Below, piece after piece: positions 1 through 8,157 of a DNA stretch of 19,053 nucleotides; the stretch's first letter is position 1, and every line of letters starts with the position of its first letter. The notes under the pieces are model-generated. The model saw nothing but the letters and a program-made list of their open reading frames with translations, did not search any database and was not told where the DNA came from. Where the stretch lies: assembly GCA_035294145.1 (NCBI GenBank), contig DATGLL010000253.1:1-19053 (forward strand). The letters run 5' to 3'. This DNA is from CADDZO01 sp035294145 (GTDB taxonomy: Bacteria; Chloroflexota; Dormibacteria; Dormibacterales; Dormibacteraceae). Position numbers and translations under genes: made by a program.

Positions 1-1
1 G

Positions 2-145
2 GCTATCCCCACCACCCTGGAGGTGGAGGTCACCGCCCGGGCCACCGCCAAGGACGAGGGCTACGACCCGGTCAGCTTCCGCAACGGCGTGGAGGAGCCC
101 CTGGTCGAGGGCTCGGCCGAGGACCTGAGGATCGAACTCTCATGA
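2..145 (+). CDS. C-terminal end of an unrecognised protein (partial)
   Basis: An open frame enters from the left edge and gives 47 residues before TGA at 143-145. The peptide is acidic, with alternating hydrophobic residues near its start (LEVEVTARA) and the end EDLRIELS. I do not recognise the family. The codons carry the GC-rich third positions seen in the real genes here, which supports coding. After the TGA the same frame stays open for 14 more codons (reading GFGQFIVDGFPSNH) to TAG at 188-190. The true terminus could therefore lie there if the TGA is read through or is an assembly error. The gene converges on the HPr gene, and I see no clear terminator in 146-219. Confidence 0.55.
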   Translation, partial: AIPTTLEVEVTARATAKDEGYDPVSFRNGVEEPLVEGSAEDLRIELS

Positions 146-219
146 GGCTTCGGCCAGTTCATCGTCGACGGCTTCCCCTCCAACCATTAGGGAAGGAAGA
201 CAGGCCATCGGCATCCTCC

Positions 220-504
220 TTAGGTGACCTCGAACCCCGACTCCACCAGTCGCCGCAGCGCCGCCACCGCCTCCTCCGCCTCCTCCCCCTCCGCCTCCAG
301 CACGATCCGGTGGCCGCGGTCGACGCCGAGCGCGGTCACTTCCAGCAGGCTCCTGGCGTTGGCCCGTCGGTCGCCGCCCCGGGTCAGGTTGCCGACCCGG
401 ACGTCGGCCCGGTAACGGGCCGCCAGGCGGACGAAGTCGGCCGCCGGGCGCAGGTGGAGGCCGTGCTCGTGCTCGACCACCACCTCCGCCCGGGTCCGGC
501 TCAC
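220..504 (-). CDS. ptsH: HPr-family phosphocarrier protein
   Basis: This 94-residue protein is close to the usual HPr length (85-90). It carries the phosphorylation-site motif HGLHLRPAA, with His17 matching the catalytic His15 of classical HPr. A Ser-containing stretch, ARSLLEVTALGV (Ser52), lies where the regulatory Ser46 region of HPr sits. The GTG start at 504-502 overlaps the dhaM stop as GTGA, so the two are probably translationally coupled. Being the last gene of a glycerol/DHA operon, directly after dhaM, its likely job is to pass phosphate from PTS enzyme I to DhaM. In E. coli DhaM this HPr domain is fused to the EIIA domain; here it is a separate gene. No enzyme I gene is present in the window, so a general PtsI elsewhere would be needed. 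Stop is TAA. Confidence 0.9.
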   Translation of the reverse strand: MSRTRAEVVVEHEHGLHLRPAADFVRLAARYRADVRVGNLTRGGDRRANARSLLEVTALGVDRGHRIVLEAEGEEAEEAVAALRRLVESGFEVT

Positions 505-908
505 CTGCCCCTGTCCAGCTTGGCCGCGGTCCGGGCCGACTCCGCTGCCCGGGCCACCGCCTCGAGGTCGGCGTCCATGCTCGCCTCGACCACGGCCGCG
601 ACCGCCCCCTCCACCAGGGGGGCGTCGGCGAGCCGTACCCGCCCCCGGACCTCGGGCGGGAGCAGCTCCAGGGCCGCCTCGGCGGCGAGCACGGCGCTGC
701 CCAGGTCCATCAGCACCACCACCCCGTCCGGGCCAGCCACCGACTCGATGGCGGCCTTGATGCCGAGGGCGTCGCTGCCCAGGCGCCCCCCCTCGGCACC
801 GCCCACCGACGCCACCCGGACCCGGCCCCGGCTGACCTGGGCCAGCACCTCCTCCAGGCCCTCGGCCAGCTTGCGGCTGTGGGAGACGGCCACCAGCGCG
901 ACGCTCAC
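501..908 (-). CDS. dhaM: DhaM, PTS-dependent dihydroxyacetone kinase phosphotransfer subunit (EIIA domain only)
   Basis: This 135-residue protein matches the EIIA-Man-like first domain of DhaM. The active-site histidine lies near the N-terminus (AVSHSRKLAEG, His10, matching His9 in E. coli). It is followed by the family blocks AIESVAGPDGVVVLMDLGSA, AALELLPPEV and ADAPLVEGAVAA. DhaM passes phosphate from HPr to the ADP held by DhaL, so the DHA kinase is driven by PEP rather than by free ATP. It is a single-domain form: the HPr domain is the next gene and the EI-like domain of E. coli DhaM is absent. The GTG start at 908-906 overlaps the glpC stop (GTGA), and its own stop overlaps the HPr start in the same way. 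Confidence 0.95.
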   Translation of the reverse strand: MSVALVAVSHSRKLAEGLEEVLAQVSRGRVRVASVGGAEGGRLGSDALGIKAAIESVAGPDGVVVLMDLGSAVLAAEAALELLPPEVRGRVRLADAPLVEGAVAAVVEASMDADLEAVARAAESARTAAKLDRGR

Positions 909-2137
909 GGCGCAGCCCCGGCGGAGCCCACCGCCTCCCAGAGCAGCTCGACCGGATGCCGGGCGGGCAGGCCGGTGAGGTGCTGGATCTGCCAGCGACA
1001 GGTCTCGCTGTCGCAAGCCACCACCTCGGCGCCGTGCTCCTGCGCCCGTTCCGCGACCGCCCGCCCGACCCGCCGCGCGACCGCGTACTTCTCGGATTTC
1101 ATGCCGTAGGTGCCGCCGATGCCGCAGCACTCCACCCCGCTCTCGGCCAGCTCGATCCCCTCCAGGGTGGCCAGGAAGTCGGCGGCGGGCACGCCCACGC
1201 CGTGGGAGCGCAGCTGGCAGGGCGGATGGTAGAGGACGCGGCGCCGCAGCTCTCCCCCGGGCGTCTCTAGCGTCCCCGCCCAGACCCGCTCGCGCAGGAA
1301 CTCGAAGAGGTCGTAGGTGGCCGCGGCCAGCTCGGCCGTCTCCGGCGTCCACATGCCCAGCACCTCGCGGTACTCGGCCTTGAGCGTGTAGCCGCAGCTG
1401 GTCGAGGTGGCCACGATCGGAAGCCCGGCGCGGACCGCGGGCAGCAGCTCGCGGAGGGTCCGCTCCGCGTAGCGGCGCGCGGCCGCGAACTCGCCGTTGC
1501 TGATCAGGGGCAGGCCGCAGCAGTGCTGCCGGGGCAGCTCCACCGCCACCTCGCAGCGCTCCAGCAGCCGGACCGTTGCCTCCCCCACCTGGGGCTCGTA
1601 GAAGTTGGTGCTGCAGCCGTGGAAGTAGGCCACCGTCGTGTGAGGAGCCGCGGGCCGGGGGAGCCGGCGGAAGCGCTCCCGGAAGCTGACACGGCTGAAG
1701 GCGGGCAGGGGCGCGGCACGATGGATGCCCAGCAGCCGGTCGGCCAGCGCCCGGCTCCCCGGCTGGCGCAGCCCGAGGTTGGCCAGCGGTGCCAGCGGCG
1801 AACCGAGCCGACCCAGCAACTCGGAGCGACCGAGGAGGCGGTCCCGGAGAGGAAGGCCCCGGCGCGCGACCATCGCGGCCCTCGCCCGGGCGTTGAGCTC
1901 TGCCACCCTGACCCCCGAGGGGCAGGCTCGGGTGCAGGCCCCGCAGCCGTTGCAGTAGTCGACCCACGCCTCCTCCGGTCCGGCCAGGCGATAGCGCTGG
2001 GCCTGGGGACCGCAGTACTTGGGGCCGGGGAAGAGGTCGGTGGCCGGCATCACCGGGCACACGGTGTTGCAGACGTTGCACTTGATGCAGCGGTCGGCGG
2101 AGAGCGCGACCTCGTCCAGGAGCGGCACCCCGGTCAC
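905..2137 (-). CDS. glpC: GlpC, iron-sulfur/CCG subunit of anaerobic glycerol-3-phosphate dehydrogenase
   Basis: The protein has 410 residues (E. coli GlpC is about 396). Two CxxCxxCxxxC clusters for [4Fe-4S] centres lie at Cys17/20/23/27 and Cys62/65/68/72. Two cysteine-rich CCG domains follow, visible as HGCSTNF with QHCCGLPL, and YHPPCQLRSHG with VECCGIGGTYG. GlpC anchors the GlpAB catalytic dimer at the membrane and relays electrons to the quinone pool. The GTG start at 2137-2135 was chosen because it overlaps the glpB stop as GTGA and puts the first ferredoxin cluster at the usual distance from the N-terminus. A longer same-frame start further upstream would lie inside glpB. Confidence 0.95.
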   Translation of the reverse strand: MTGVPLLDEVALSADRCIKCNVCNTVCPVMPATDLFPGPKYCGPQAQRYRLAGPEEAWVDYCNGCGACTRACPSGVRVAELNARARAAMVARRGLPLRDRLLGRSELLGRLGSPLAPLANLGLRQPGSRALADRLLGIHRAAPLPAFSRVSFRERFRRLPRPAAPHTTVAYFHGCSTNFYEPQVGEATVRLLERCEVAVELPRQHCCGLPLISNGEFAAARRYAERTLRELLPAVRAGLPIVATSTSCGYTLKAEYREVLGMWTPETAELAAATYDLFEFLRERVWAGTLETPGGELRRRVLYHPPCQLRSHGVGVPAADFLATLEGIELAESGVECCGIGGTYGMKSEKYAVARRVGRAVAERAQEHGAEVVACDSETCRWQIQHLTGLPARHPVELLWEAVGSAGAAP

Positions 2138-3405
2138 GTCGCCGCCTCCGCGGCTTGGACGCCTGCCACGTAGCCGCTGGCGCAGGCGATGCCGTCCGCC
2201 GAACGTTCGAGCGACCGCTCCGCCCCGGCCAGCAGGCCGCCGGCCACGAACACGTTCTCGAGGACCACCCGGCCGTCGGCGTCGAGGGGGCGCATGTCGG
2301 CGTCGGCCCGCACCCCGGCCAGGTCGATCGGCTGGCCGCAACCTCCCAGGAAGCGTTCGCGGAACCAGCGCTCGGGCGGGCCGGGAGGCTGCGCCACGGG
2401 GAGGTTCGCCGCCGGCTCCACCACAGCCCCCGATGGGTCGAGGCGCAGACCGCCACTGGCCATCCCACCGGTGGCCAGCACCACCGAGCGGACCGGCATG
2501 CGCAGGCGACGCCCGGCCGCCTTCAGCTCCAGCGATCGGGCCCGCCCGGTCATGTGTTCCAGCCTGGCCTCGACCCCGATCTGCACCCTGCCCCCTCGCT
2601 CCCGCAGCACACGCTCGAGGACCTGTTGCAGCCTCACGCCCGGCACCGACGGGGGCAGGGTGGGCAGCTCTACGATCGGCCCCAGCTCCGCGGCCAGCGC
2701 CGCGCTGGTGGCTGCCTCCAGGCCCAGGACCGCCGGCAGCGCCACCAGGGTGTACCCCCTGGCCAGCGGACCGAGGGCCTCCGTCAGCTGGCGGCGGAGC
2801 GCCGGCCGGTCCAGCAGCCGGGCCAGCCCCGGGCCGTCGAGGTGGCGTCGGGCCAGGGGAGCCAGGCTCAGCTTGGCCGGCTGCACCGTCACCTCAAGCC
2901 CTAGACGGGCGGCGACGGTGGGGAGGACGGCCGCGAACAGCTCGGGGTCGAAATCGCGGAAACCTCGTAGGCCGACGGCCAGCACCCGTGCCCCCTCCCA
3001 GGCGCCCAGCAGCGAGGCGGGGGCCAGGCAGGTCGGGCGCAGGGTGCCGGCCGCCGTGGCCACCAGCCGGGGTTCGTCCAGGTCGCCCTGCAGCTCGACC
3101 CCGCCCCGCCGGGCGACGTCGCGCAGGAAGCTCAGCGCCTCCTCGACGTGGCCAGCGAGGCAGGCATAGGGATGCTGCGGCCGGGTCGCGGCCAGCTCCG
3201 CCAGCGCCGCCCGGGGCGACCCGACCGGCCTTCCCTTGAGGTAGCCGAGGACGTCAACCGTGCCCGACCGGAAGTGGGTCGTTCCGTAGCCTTTGCCCAG
3301 CGCCAGCACCCGCGCGCCCCGGCTGGCCGCGGCCAGGGCGGCGGTGAGACCGGCCAGCCCCAGGCCCACCACCACGACGTCATACGGGGAGCGGGGCGAG
3401 AGCAT
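2134..3405 (-). CDS. glpB: GlpB, FAD/FMN-binding subunit of anaerobic glycerol-3-phosphate dehydrogenase
   Basis: The protein has 423 residues (E. coli GlpB is about 419). An N-terminal dinucleotide-binding fold shows GLGLAG at residues 14-19. The C-terminal half contains the flavoprotein closing motif LENVFVAGGLLAG, followed by the SADGIACASGYVAG segment typical of GlpB. GlpB forms the catalytic dimer with GlpA and passes electrons to GlpC. The ATG at 3405-3403 is the start that begins just before the Rossmann strand (YDVVVVGLG). It overlaps the 3' end of glpA by 26 bases, the longest overlap in this operon. The frame stays open far upstream inside glpA, but that extension is low-complexity and antisense-like, so I rejected it. 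Confidence 0.93.
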   Translation of the reverse strand: MLSPRSPYDVVVVGLGLAGLTAALAAASRGARVLALGKGYGTTHFRSGTVDVLGYLKGRPVGSPRAALAELAATRPQHPYACLAGHVEEALSFLRDVARRGGVELQGDLDEPRLVATAAGTLRPTCLAPASLLGAWEGARVLAVGLRGFRDFDPELFAAVLPTVAARLGLEVTVQPAKLSLAPLARRHLDGPGLARLLDRPALRRQLTEALGPLARGYTLVALPAVLGLEAATSAALAAELGPIVELPTLPPSVPGVRLQQVLERVLRERGGRVQIGVEARLEHMTGRARSLELKAAGRRLRMPVRSVVLATGGMASGGLRLDPSGAVVEPAANLPVAQPPGPPERWFRERFLGGCGQPIDLAGVRADADMRPLDADGRVVLENVFVAGGLLAGAERSLERSADGIACASGYVAGVQAAEAAT

Positions 3406-4936
3406 GGTCGAGCGCCAGGACCTCTCGGTAGATGATCTCGTTGAGCCGGTGCTGACGCGCCTGGTCGTCCCAGAGGACGGGGCGGTTCCCCTTCGCTCGT
3501 TCCTCCAGGAAGGCGACCAGCGGCACAAGCGCCTCCAGGCCGGCACGGGGCCGGAGCCGCTGGAGGAGGCCGGCGGCGCGCAGCGAGCAGAACGCCCCCT
3601 GGCACGGCCCCATGCCCAGGCGCAGGGCCCGCAGCAGGTCCTCCAGATCGGCGTCGGGGGAGGAGGCGAGGAACTCCTCGAGACCCTCCCGGGTGACCAG
3701 CTCGCACTCGCAGACCAGGTCGGCGTCCGCCCCCTCACGGTCGCGCTCGTTGGCCTCGAGGCGCGCGCCCAGCCAGTAGTGGCGGCCGGGCTCGGAGCCG
3801 GGCAGCGGCTCCTCGGCCGTCCGGCAGGGGGCGTCAACCCCCAGCTTCCGGCAGGCCAGGTCGGCGGCGTCCTCGGCCATCAGACGATAGGTGGTCAGCT
3901 TGCCACCAACCACGGAGACGAAGCCCTCGACACCGTCTGGGGCGTGGTCGACCACCGTGTGGGCCCGGGTCAGGGCGCGCGAGGCCGCCCGGTCGGCGCC
4001 CGGGTCGTAGAGGGGACGAGCCCCGGCGTAGACGCGCAGCACGCGCGCCTCGCGCACCGCCGGGATCATCTCGGCCGCGGCCTCCAGGACCAGGTCAACC
4101 TCCTGGCGCGAGATCTCGTAGCGGTCGAGGGTGTCCTCCGTCCTGGAGGTGGTGCCGGCGATGCAGACCGTTCCCACCGGGACCACGATGTCGCCGTCCG
4201 AGGGGGGGCGGCAGCGGTTGACGACCGCCCGGCAGAGCCGCTGGCTCAGGACCAGCATGATCCCCCAGCCGGGCGTCACGCGCAGCTCCACCCCGACCAG
4301 CGCCGCCACCTGGCTGGCCCAGGCACCAGCCGCGCTGACCAGTAGGCTGGTCTCGATCCGCTCCCGCTCCCCGCTCCGCACGTCCTCGACCTCCACCTCG
4401 CATACCCGGCCCGCCCGGGTCGCGACGCCGACCAGCCGGCGATAGCGGTGGACGACAGCGCCGTACGCCTCGGCCGAGCGCACGTTGGCCGCCGCCAGGT
4501 CGAAGGGCTGGATGGTGGCGTCGGGCACGGCGAAGGCCCGGCGCAGACGGGGGCCGAGCAATGGTTCGCGGGACTGGGAGACGGGGACCTCCTCCACCGG
4601 GATGCCCGCCCTCTGGCATCCGGCCAGGAATTGCTCCGGATAGTCCTCTGGGTCCCCGTCGAGCCAGCAGAAGAGACCGCCGGTGTCCTCCACGCAGGCG
4701 GCGGCGATCCGGCGCAGGACGCGGTTCTCTACCATGCACTCCCGGGCCGAGAGCGGGTCGCGAACCACGTAGCGGGCACCGCTGTGGAGCAGGCCGTGGA
4801 AGCGGCCGGTGGTCCCATGGCACAGGTCGCCCTGCTCCACCAGTAGACAGCGCAGCCCCCGCATGGCCAGGTCACGGACCAGGCCGGTGCCCGTGGCTCC
4901 GCCGCCCACCACCACCGCGTCGTAGGAGCGGGTCAC
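3380..4936 (-). CDS. glpA: GlpA, catalytic FAD subunit of anaerobic glycerol-3-phosphate dehydrogenase
   Basis: The protein has 518 residues (E. coli GlpA is about 542). It opens with the FAD-binding motif VVVGGGATGTGLVRDLAMRG (GxGxxG at residues 11-16) and then the DAO-type glycerol-3-phosphate oxidase core, including GRFHGLLHSGARYVV. A C-terminal BFD-like domain carries four cysteines, Cys409, Cys411, Cys445 and Cys450 (CxC...CxxxxC), as expected for an Fe-S-bearing GlpA rather than aerobic GlpD. It oxidises glycerol 3-phosphate to DHAP with GlpB and GlpC. The start is GTG at 4936-4934, overlapping the dhaL stop as GTGA. The presence of glpB and glpC directly downstream separates it from glpD. 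Confidence 0.95.
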   Translation of the reverse strand: MTRSYDAVVVGGGATGTGLVRDLAMRGLRCLLVEQGDLCHGTTGRFHGLLHSGARYVVRDPLSARECMVENRVLRRIAAACVEDTGGLFCWLDGDPEDYPEQFLAGCQRAGIPVEEVPVSQSREPLLGPRLRRAFAVPDATIQPFDLAAANVRSAEAYGAVVHRYRRLVGVATRAGRVCEVEVEDVRSGERERIETSLLVSAAGAWASQVAALVGVELRVTPGWGIMLVLSQRLCRAVVNRCRPPSDGDIVVPVGTVCIAGTTSRTEDTLDRYEISRQEVDLVLEAAAEMIPAVREARVLRVYAGARPLYDPGADRAASRALTRAHTVVDHAPDGVEGFVSVVGGKLTTYRLMAEDAADLACRKLGVDAPCRTAEEPLPGSEPGRHYWLGARLEANERDREGADADLVCECELVTREGLEEFLASSPDADLEDLLRALRLGMGPCQGAFCSLRAAGLLQRLRPRAGLEALVPLVAFLEERAKGNRPVLWDDQARQHRLNEIIYREVLALDHALAPLPV

Positions 4937-5580
4937 GACCCCGAGACCGCCACGGCCAGGGCACGCAGGAGGTAGGCGCTGGAGGTCGCCCCCGGGTCCT
5001 GGTGGCCAGCGCTACGCCCACCCAGGTAGCTCGCCCTGCCCTTACGGGCGATCATGGGGATCGTCGCCCGACAGCCCTCCTCGGCGGCGGCGGCAGCCTC
5101 CTCCAGGGCCGGGGCCAGGCCACGACCCTCGGCCAGCGTCCGCTCCAGCGTCTCCACCCCGGGGAGGAGCGCATCCAACATCGTCTTGTCCCCCGGCTCG
5201 GCTCGTCCCCGCTGGCGCACCCCCTCGACGCCCGCCGCCAGGGCGGCTGCCAGCTCCGGCGCCGGCAGGCGGTCCCTCGCCCCTGCCTGCGCCGCCATGC
5301 GCAGGAAGAACGTCCCGTAGAGGGGACCGGCCGCGCCCCCGACCGTGGACAGCAGCACCATCCCCACGCCCTTCAGCAGACCGTCGAGGGGAGCTTCGTC
5401 GCCGGGGTCGAGGATCCGCTCGCGAACGGCGCGGAAGCCGCGATCCATGTTGATGCCGTGGTCGCCATCCCCGATCGCGGCGTCGAGTTGGGTGAGGTAG
5501 TCGGCCTGCTCCGACAACCGGGTGGCGTAGACGTTCAGCCAGCGCCGCAGGGTGGCCGCGTCCACCGCCTCCCGCTCCAT
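4933..5580 (-). CDS. dhaL: DhaL, ADP-binding phosphotransfer subunit of dihydroxyacetone kinase
   Basis: The protein has 215 residues from ATG 5580-5578 (DhaL is usually about 210). The magnesium/ADP-binding signature LDAAIGDGDHGINMDRG supplies Asp33, Asp38 and Asp40, matching the D30/D35/D37 triad of E. coli DhaL. Later blocks (VGGAAGPLYGTFFLR, DKTMLDAL, ARKGRASYLGGRSAGHQDPGA cut into its parts) are also typical. DhaL carries a tightly bound ADP that DhaM re-phosphorylates, and it transfers phosphate to DHA held on DhaK. The chosen ATG shares its A with the dhaK stop (TGATG), which is a strong coupling signal. In-frame ATGs further upstream lie inside dhaK and would add an unlikely tail. Confidence 0.95.
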   Translation of the reverse strand: MEREAVDAATLRRWLNVYATRLSEQADYLTQLDAAIGDGDHGINMDRGFRAVRERILDPGDEAPLDGLLKGVGMVLLSTVGGAAGPLYGTFFLRMAAQAGARDRLPAPELAAALAAGVEGVRQRGRAEPGDKTMLDALLPGVETLERTLAEGRGLAPALEEAAAAAEEGCRATIPMIARKGRASYLGGRSAGHQDPGATSSAYLLRALAVAVSGS

Positions 5581-6581
5581 CACACGCCCCATCGTAGGGC
5601 GGGGGTGTGAACGGGTGCGTCCCACAGCCGCACCAGCTCGTCGTCCAGCCGCAGCAGCGTGATCGAGCAGCCGGCCATCTCCAGCGAGGTGATGTAGCTC
5701 CCCACCAGGGTGCGCTCCAACCTGAGCCCGCGCTCCTCGAGCACCTGGGCCACCCGGCGGGTCACGACGTAGAGCTCGATCAGGGGCGTCCCGCCCATGC
5801 CGTTGACGAAGGCGAGGACTCGATCCCCGCGCCTGAAGGGCAAGTCCTGGAGGACGGGCTCAATCAAGCGATCGACGACCCGGTCGGCGGGCTCAAGCTT
5901 CATCCGCTCACGCCCCGGCTCGCCATGGATCCCGATCCCGATCTCCATCTCGTCATCGCCCAGCTCGAACGTCGGCCTCCCTGCTGCGGGCACCGTGCAC
6001 GGGGTGAGCGCCATCCCCATGCTGCGAGCGTTGTCGTTGACCTTGCGGACGACCGCCGCCACCTCGCCGAGGGAGCCACCTTCCTCAGCCCGGGCCCCGG
6101 CCAGCCTCTCCGCCAGCACAGTCGCGCCCACGCCCCGGCGGCCGGCAGTGTAGAGGCTGTCCTGCACGGCCACATCGTCGTTGATCAGCACCGACTCGAC
6201 CTCGACCCCGTCAGCCCGGGCGAGCTCAGCCGCCAGCTCGAAGTTCATGACGTCACCGGTGTAGTTCTTGACCACGTACACCACCCCACGGCCACCGTCG
6301 ACCTGGCGGGTGCACTCATAGATCTGATCCGGGGTCGGCGAGGTGAAGATCGCCCCCGGGCATGCGCCGGACAGCATCCCCAGGCCGACGTAGCCGGTGT
6401 GCATCGGCTCGTGGCCGCTGCCACCCCCTGAGATGACCGCCACCTTGCCCTCGATGGGCGCTCCGCGACGAACCACGTAGTTGGGGTTGAGGTGGACCTC
6501 GACGAGGTCGGGATGGGCAGCCTGCATCCCCTCCAGCGCCTCGGCCACCACGTCATCGACGGCGTTGATCAGCTTCTTCAT
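5580..6581 (-). CDS. dhaK: DhaK, dihydroxyacetone-binding subunit of PTS-dependent DHA kinase
   Basis: The protein has 333 residues, matching DhaK without a fused L domain. Key residues fall one position from the E. coli numbers: His57 in GGGSGHEPMH, Asp110 in VKNYTGDVMNF, and His219 in GIGIHGEPGR, the histidine that binds DHA covalently as a hemiaminal. It presents DHA to DhaL for phosphorylation to DHAP. The ATG at 6581-6579 is preceded by a purine-rich GAGGGAAGG ribosome site. It follows glpK by 30 bases. No DhaR or DhaS regulator is encoded nearby, so expression probably follows the shared upstream leader. Confidence 0.96.
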   Translation of the reverse strand: MKKLINAVDDVVAEALEGMQAAHPDLVEVHLNPNYVVRRGAPIEGKVAVISGGGSGHEPMHTGYVGLGMLSGACPGAIFTSPTPDQIYECTRQVDGGRGVVYVVKNYTGDVMNFELAAELARADGVEVESVLINDDVAVQDSLYTAGRRGVGATVLAERLAGARAEEGGSLGEVAAVVRKVNDNARSMGMALTPCTVPAAGRPTFELGDDEMEIGIGIHGEPGRERMKLEPADRVVDRLIEPVLQDLPFRRGDRVLAFVNGMGGTPLIELYVVTRRVAQVLEERGLRLERTLVGSYITSLEMAGCSITLLRLDDELVRLWDAPVHTPALRWGV

Positions 6582-6611
6582 GGCCTTCCCTCGATCGCCT
6601 CCCGTGCACGG

Positions 6612-8123
6612 CTACCTCTCCACCCAAGCACGGGTACGCTCGACTGCCTTCTTCCACTGGCGGTATCCCTCCTCTCGCCGATCCTCGGCCCAGGTGGGCT
6701 CCCAGGTTCGGTCCACCTGCCAGTTGCTGCGCAGCTCGTCGAGGTTCTTCCAGAAACCGACCGCCAGGCCTGCGGCATAGGCAGCGCCCAGGGCGGTCGT
6801 CTCGCTGACCGTCGGCCGCACCACCGGCTTGCCCAGGATGTCGGCCTGGAGCTGCATGAGGAGGTCGTTCCGGGTCGCGCCCCCGTCCACCTTGAGGGTC
6901 CGCAGCTCGATGCCGGAGTCCGCCTCCATGGCCTCAGCCACGTCCCGGGTCTGGTAGCAGATGGACTCCAGCGTGGCCCGCGCCAGGTGCCGCCGATCGA
7001 CGTAGCGGGTGAGCCCGACGATGGCGCCCCTGGCGTACATGTCCCAGTAGGGAGCGAAAAGACCGGAGAAGGCGGGGACGAAGTAAGCACCACCGGCGTC
7101 CTCCACCTCCCCAGCCAGTTGCTCGACCTCGGCCGCGTCGGTGATCAGGCCAAGGTTGTCGCGCAGCCACTGCACGGCAGCCCCGGTGATGGCGATCGAG
7201 CCCTCCAGGGCGTACACGCTCCGGCCCTTCTCCAGCCCGTAGGCGGCAGTGGTGAGCAAGCCGCTCCTCGAGGGGATGGCCTGGCCACCGGTGTTGAGGA
7301 GCAGGAAGTTGCCGGTGCCGTAGGTGTTCTTGGCCTCGCCCACCTCGTAGCAGGTCTGGCCGAAGACGGCAGCCTGCTGGTCGCCGAGGTCGGCACAGAC
7401 GGGGACGCCGGCGGGCAGGCCGTCGGCACGGGTGTGCCCGTAGAGCGCGGCGTCGCTGGAGGGCCGGATCTCGGGCAGCATCGCCCGAGGGATGCGAAGC
7501 TTGGCCAGCAGCTCCGGATCCCAGTCCAGCTGGCGCAGGTTCATGAGCATGGTGCGCGAGGCGTTCGTGTAGTCCGTGACGTGGACACCGCCGCTCGGGC
7601 CGCCGGTGAGCCACCAGATGAGCCAGGTGTCGACGTTGCCGAAGAGCAGCTCGCCCCGCTCGGCCCGGGCCTGGGCGCCCTCCACGTGGTCGAGGATCCA
7701 CCGCACTTTGGGACCGGAGAAGTAGGTCGCCACCACCAGCCCCGCTCGCTCCCGGACGACCTCCTCGAAGCCCTCGTCGATGAGGCCCTGGCAGATCTCC
7801 CGGGTCCGGGTGTCCTGCCAGACGATCGCGTTGTAGATCGGCTCCCCGCTACGGCGATCCCAGACCAACGCCGTCTCACGCTGGTTGGTGATGCCGATGG
7901 CGGCGAGGTCGGCGGCGACGAGGCCTGCCTCGGCCATCGCCGCCCCGATCACTTCGCATGTCCTCTGCCAGATCTCCATCGGATCGTGCTCGACCCATCC
8001 CGGCTGGGGATAGATCTGACGGTGCTCCTGGTAGGCAGAGGTGATCACCTTCCCCTCGTGACCGAACACCATGAAGCGCGTCCCGGTGGTCCCCTGGTCC
8101 ACAGCCGCCGCGTACCTCGCCAT
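6612..8123 (-). CDS. glpK: Glycerol kinase
   Basis: The protein has 503 residues, standard for GlpK. FGGY-family hallmarks are visible: the phosphate loop AAVDQGTTGTR (Asp9, Thr12-13), the glycerol-contact block ITNQRETALVW (Arg82-Glu83), Tyr134, the catalytic Asp248 in DLGDQQAAVFGQ, and NTYGTGNFLLLNTG. It phosphorylates glycerol to glycerol 3-phosphate, which is both the GlpABC substrate and the presumed GlpP signal. ATG 8123 follows an AGGGAGG ribosome site. From my memory of Gram-positive enzymes, the loop before GDQQ should contain the HPr-phosphorylated histidine (as in YHFF). Here that loop reads YGHTRADGLPAGVP, without a histidine at the matching place, so direct HPr control looks unlikely. 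It lies 34 bases after glpF. Confidence 0.97.
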   Translation of the reverse strand: MARYAAAVDQGTTGTRFMVFGHEGKVITSAYQEHRQIYPQPGWVEHDPMEIWQRTCEVIGAAMAEAGLVAADLAAIGITNQRETALVWDRRSGEPIYNAIVWQDTRTREICQGLIDEGFEEVVRERAGLVVATYFSGPKVRWILDHVEGAQARAERGELLFGNVDTWLIWWLTGGPSGGVHVTDYTNASRTMLMNLRQLDWDPELLAKLRIPRAMLPEIRPSSDAALYGHTRADGLPAGVPVCADLGDQQAAVFGQTCYEVGEAKNTYGTGNFLLLNTGGQAIPSRSGLLTTAAYGLEKGRSVYALEGSIAITGAAVQWLRDNLGLITDAAEVEQLAGEVEDAGGAYFVPAFSGLFAPYWDMYARGAIVGLTRYVDRRHLARATLESICYQTRDVAEAMEADSGIELRTLKVDGGATRNDLLMQLQADILGKPVVRPTVSETTALGAAYAAGLAVGFWKNLDELRSNWQVDRTWEPTWAEDRREEGYRQWKKAVERTRAWVER

Positions 8124-8157
8124 GTCGTCCTCCCTGCAGGGCCTTGGGGTTATCGCC

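Noticed and set aside
2019..3239. Long plus-strand open frames opposite glpB and glpC
   Set aside because: They are Pro/Arg/Gly-rich antisense readings of high-GC genes with no family motifs, whereas the minus strand shows clear GlpB and GlpC motifs.
3406..3837. Upstream extension of glpB as a fused protein
   Set aside because: The extra 144 residues lie inside glpA in another frame and are low-complexity; the Rossmann fold starts right after ATG 3405.
5581..5625. Longer start for dhaL
   Set aside because: The extra residues come from dhaK codons. ATG 5580 has the coupled TGATG overlap and gives the usual length.
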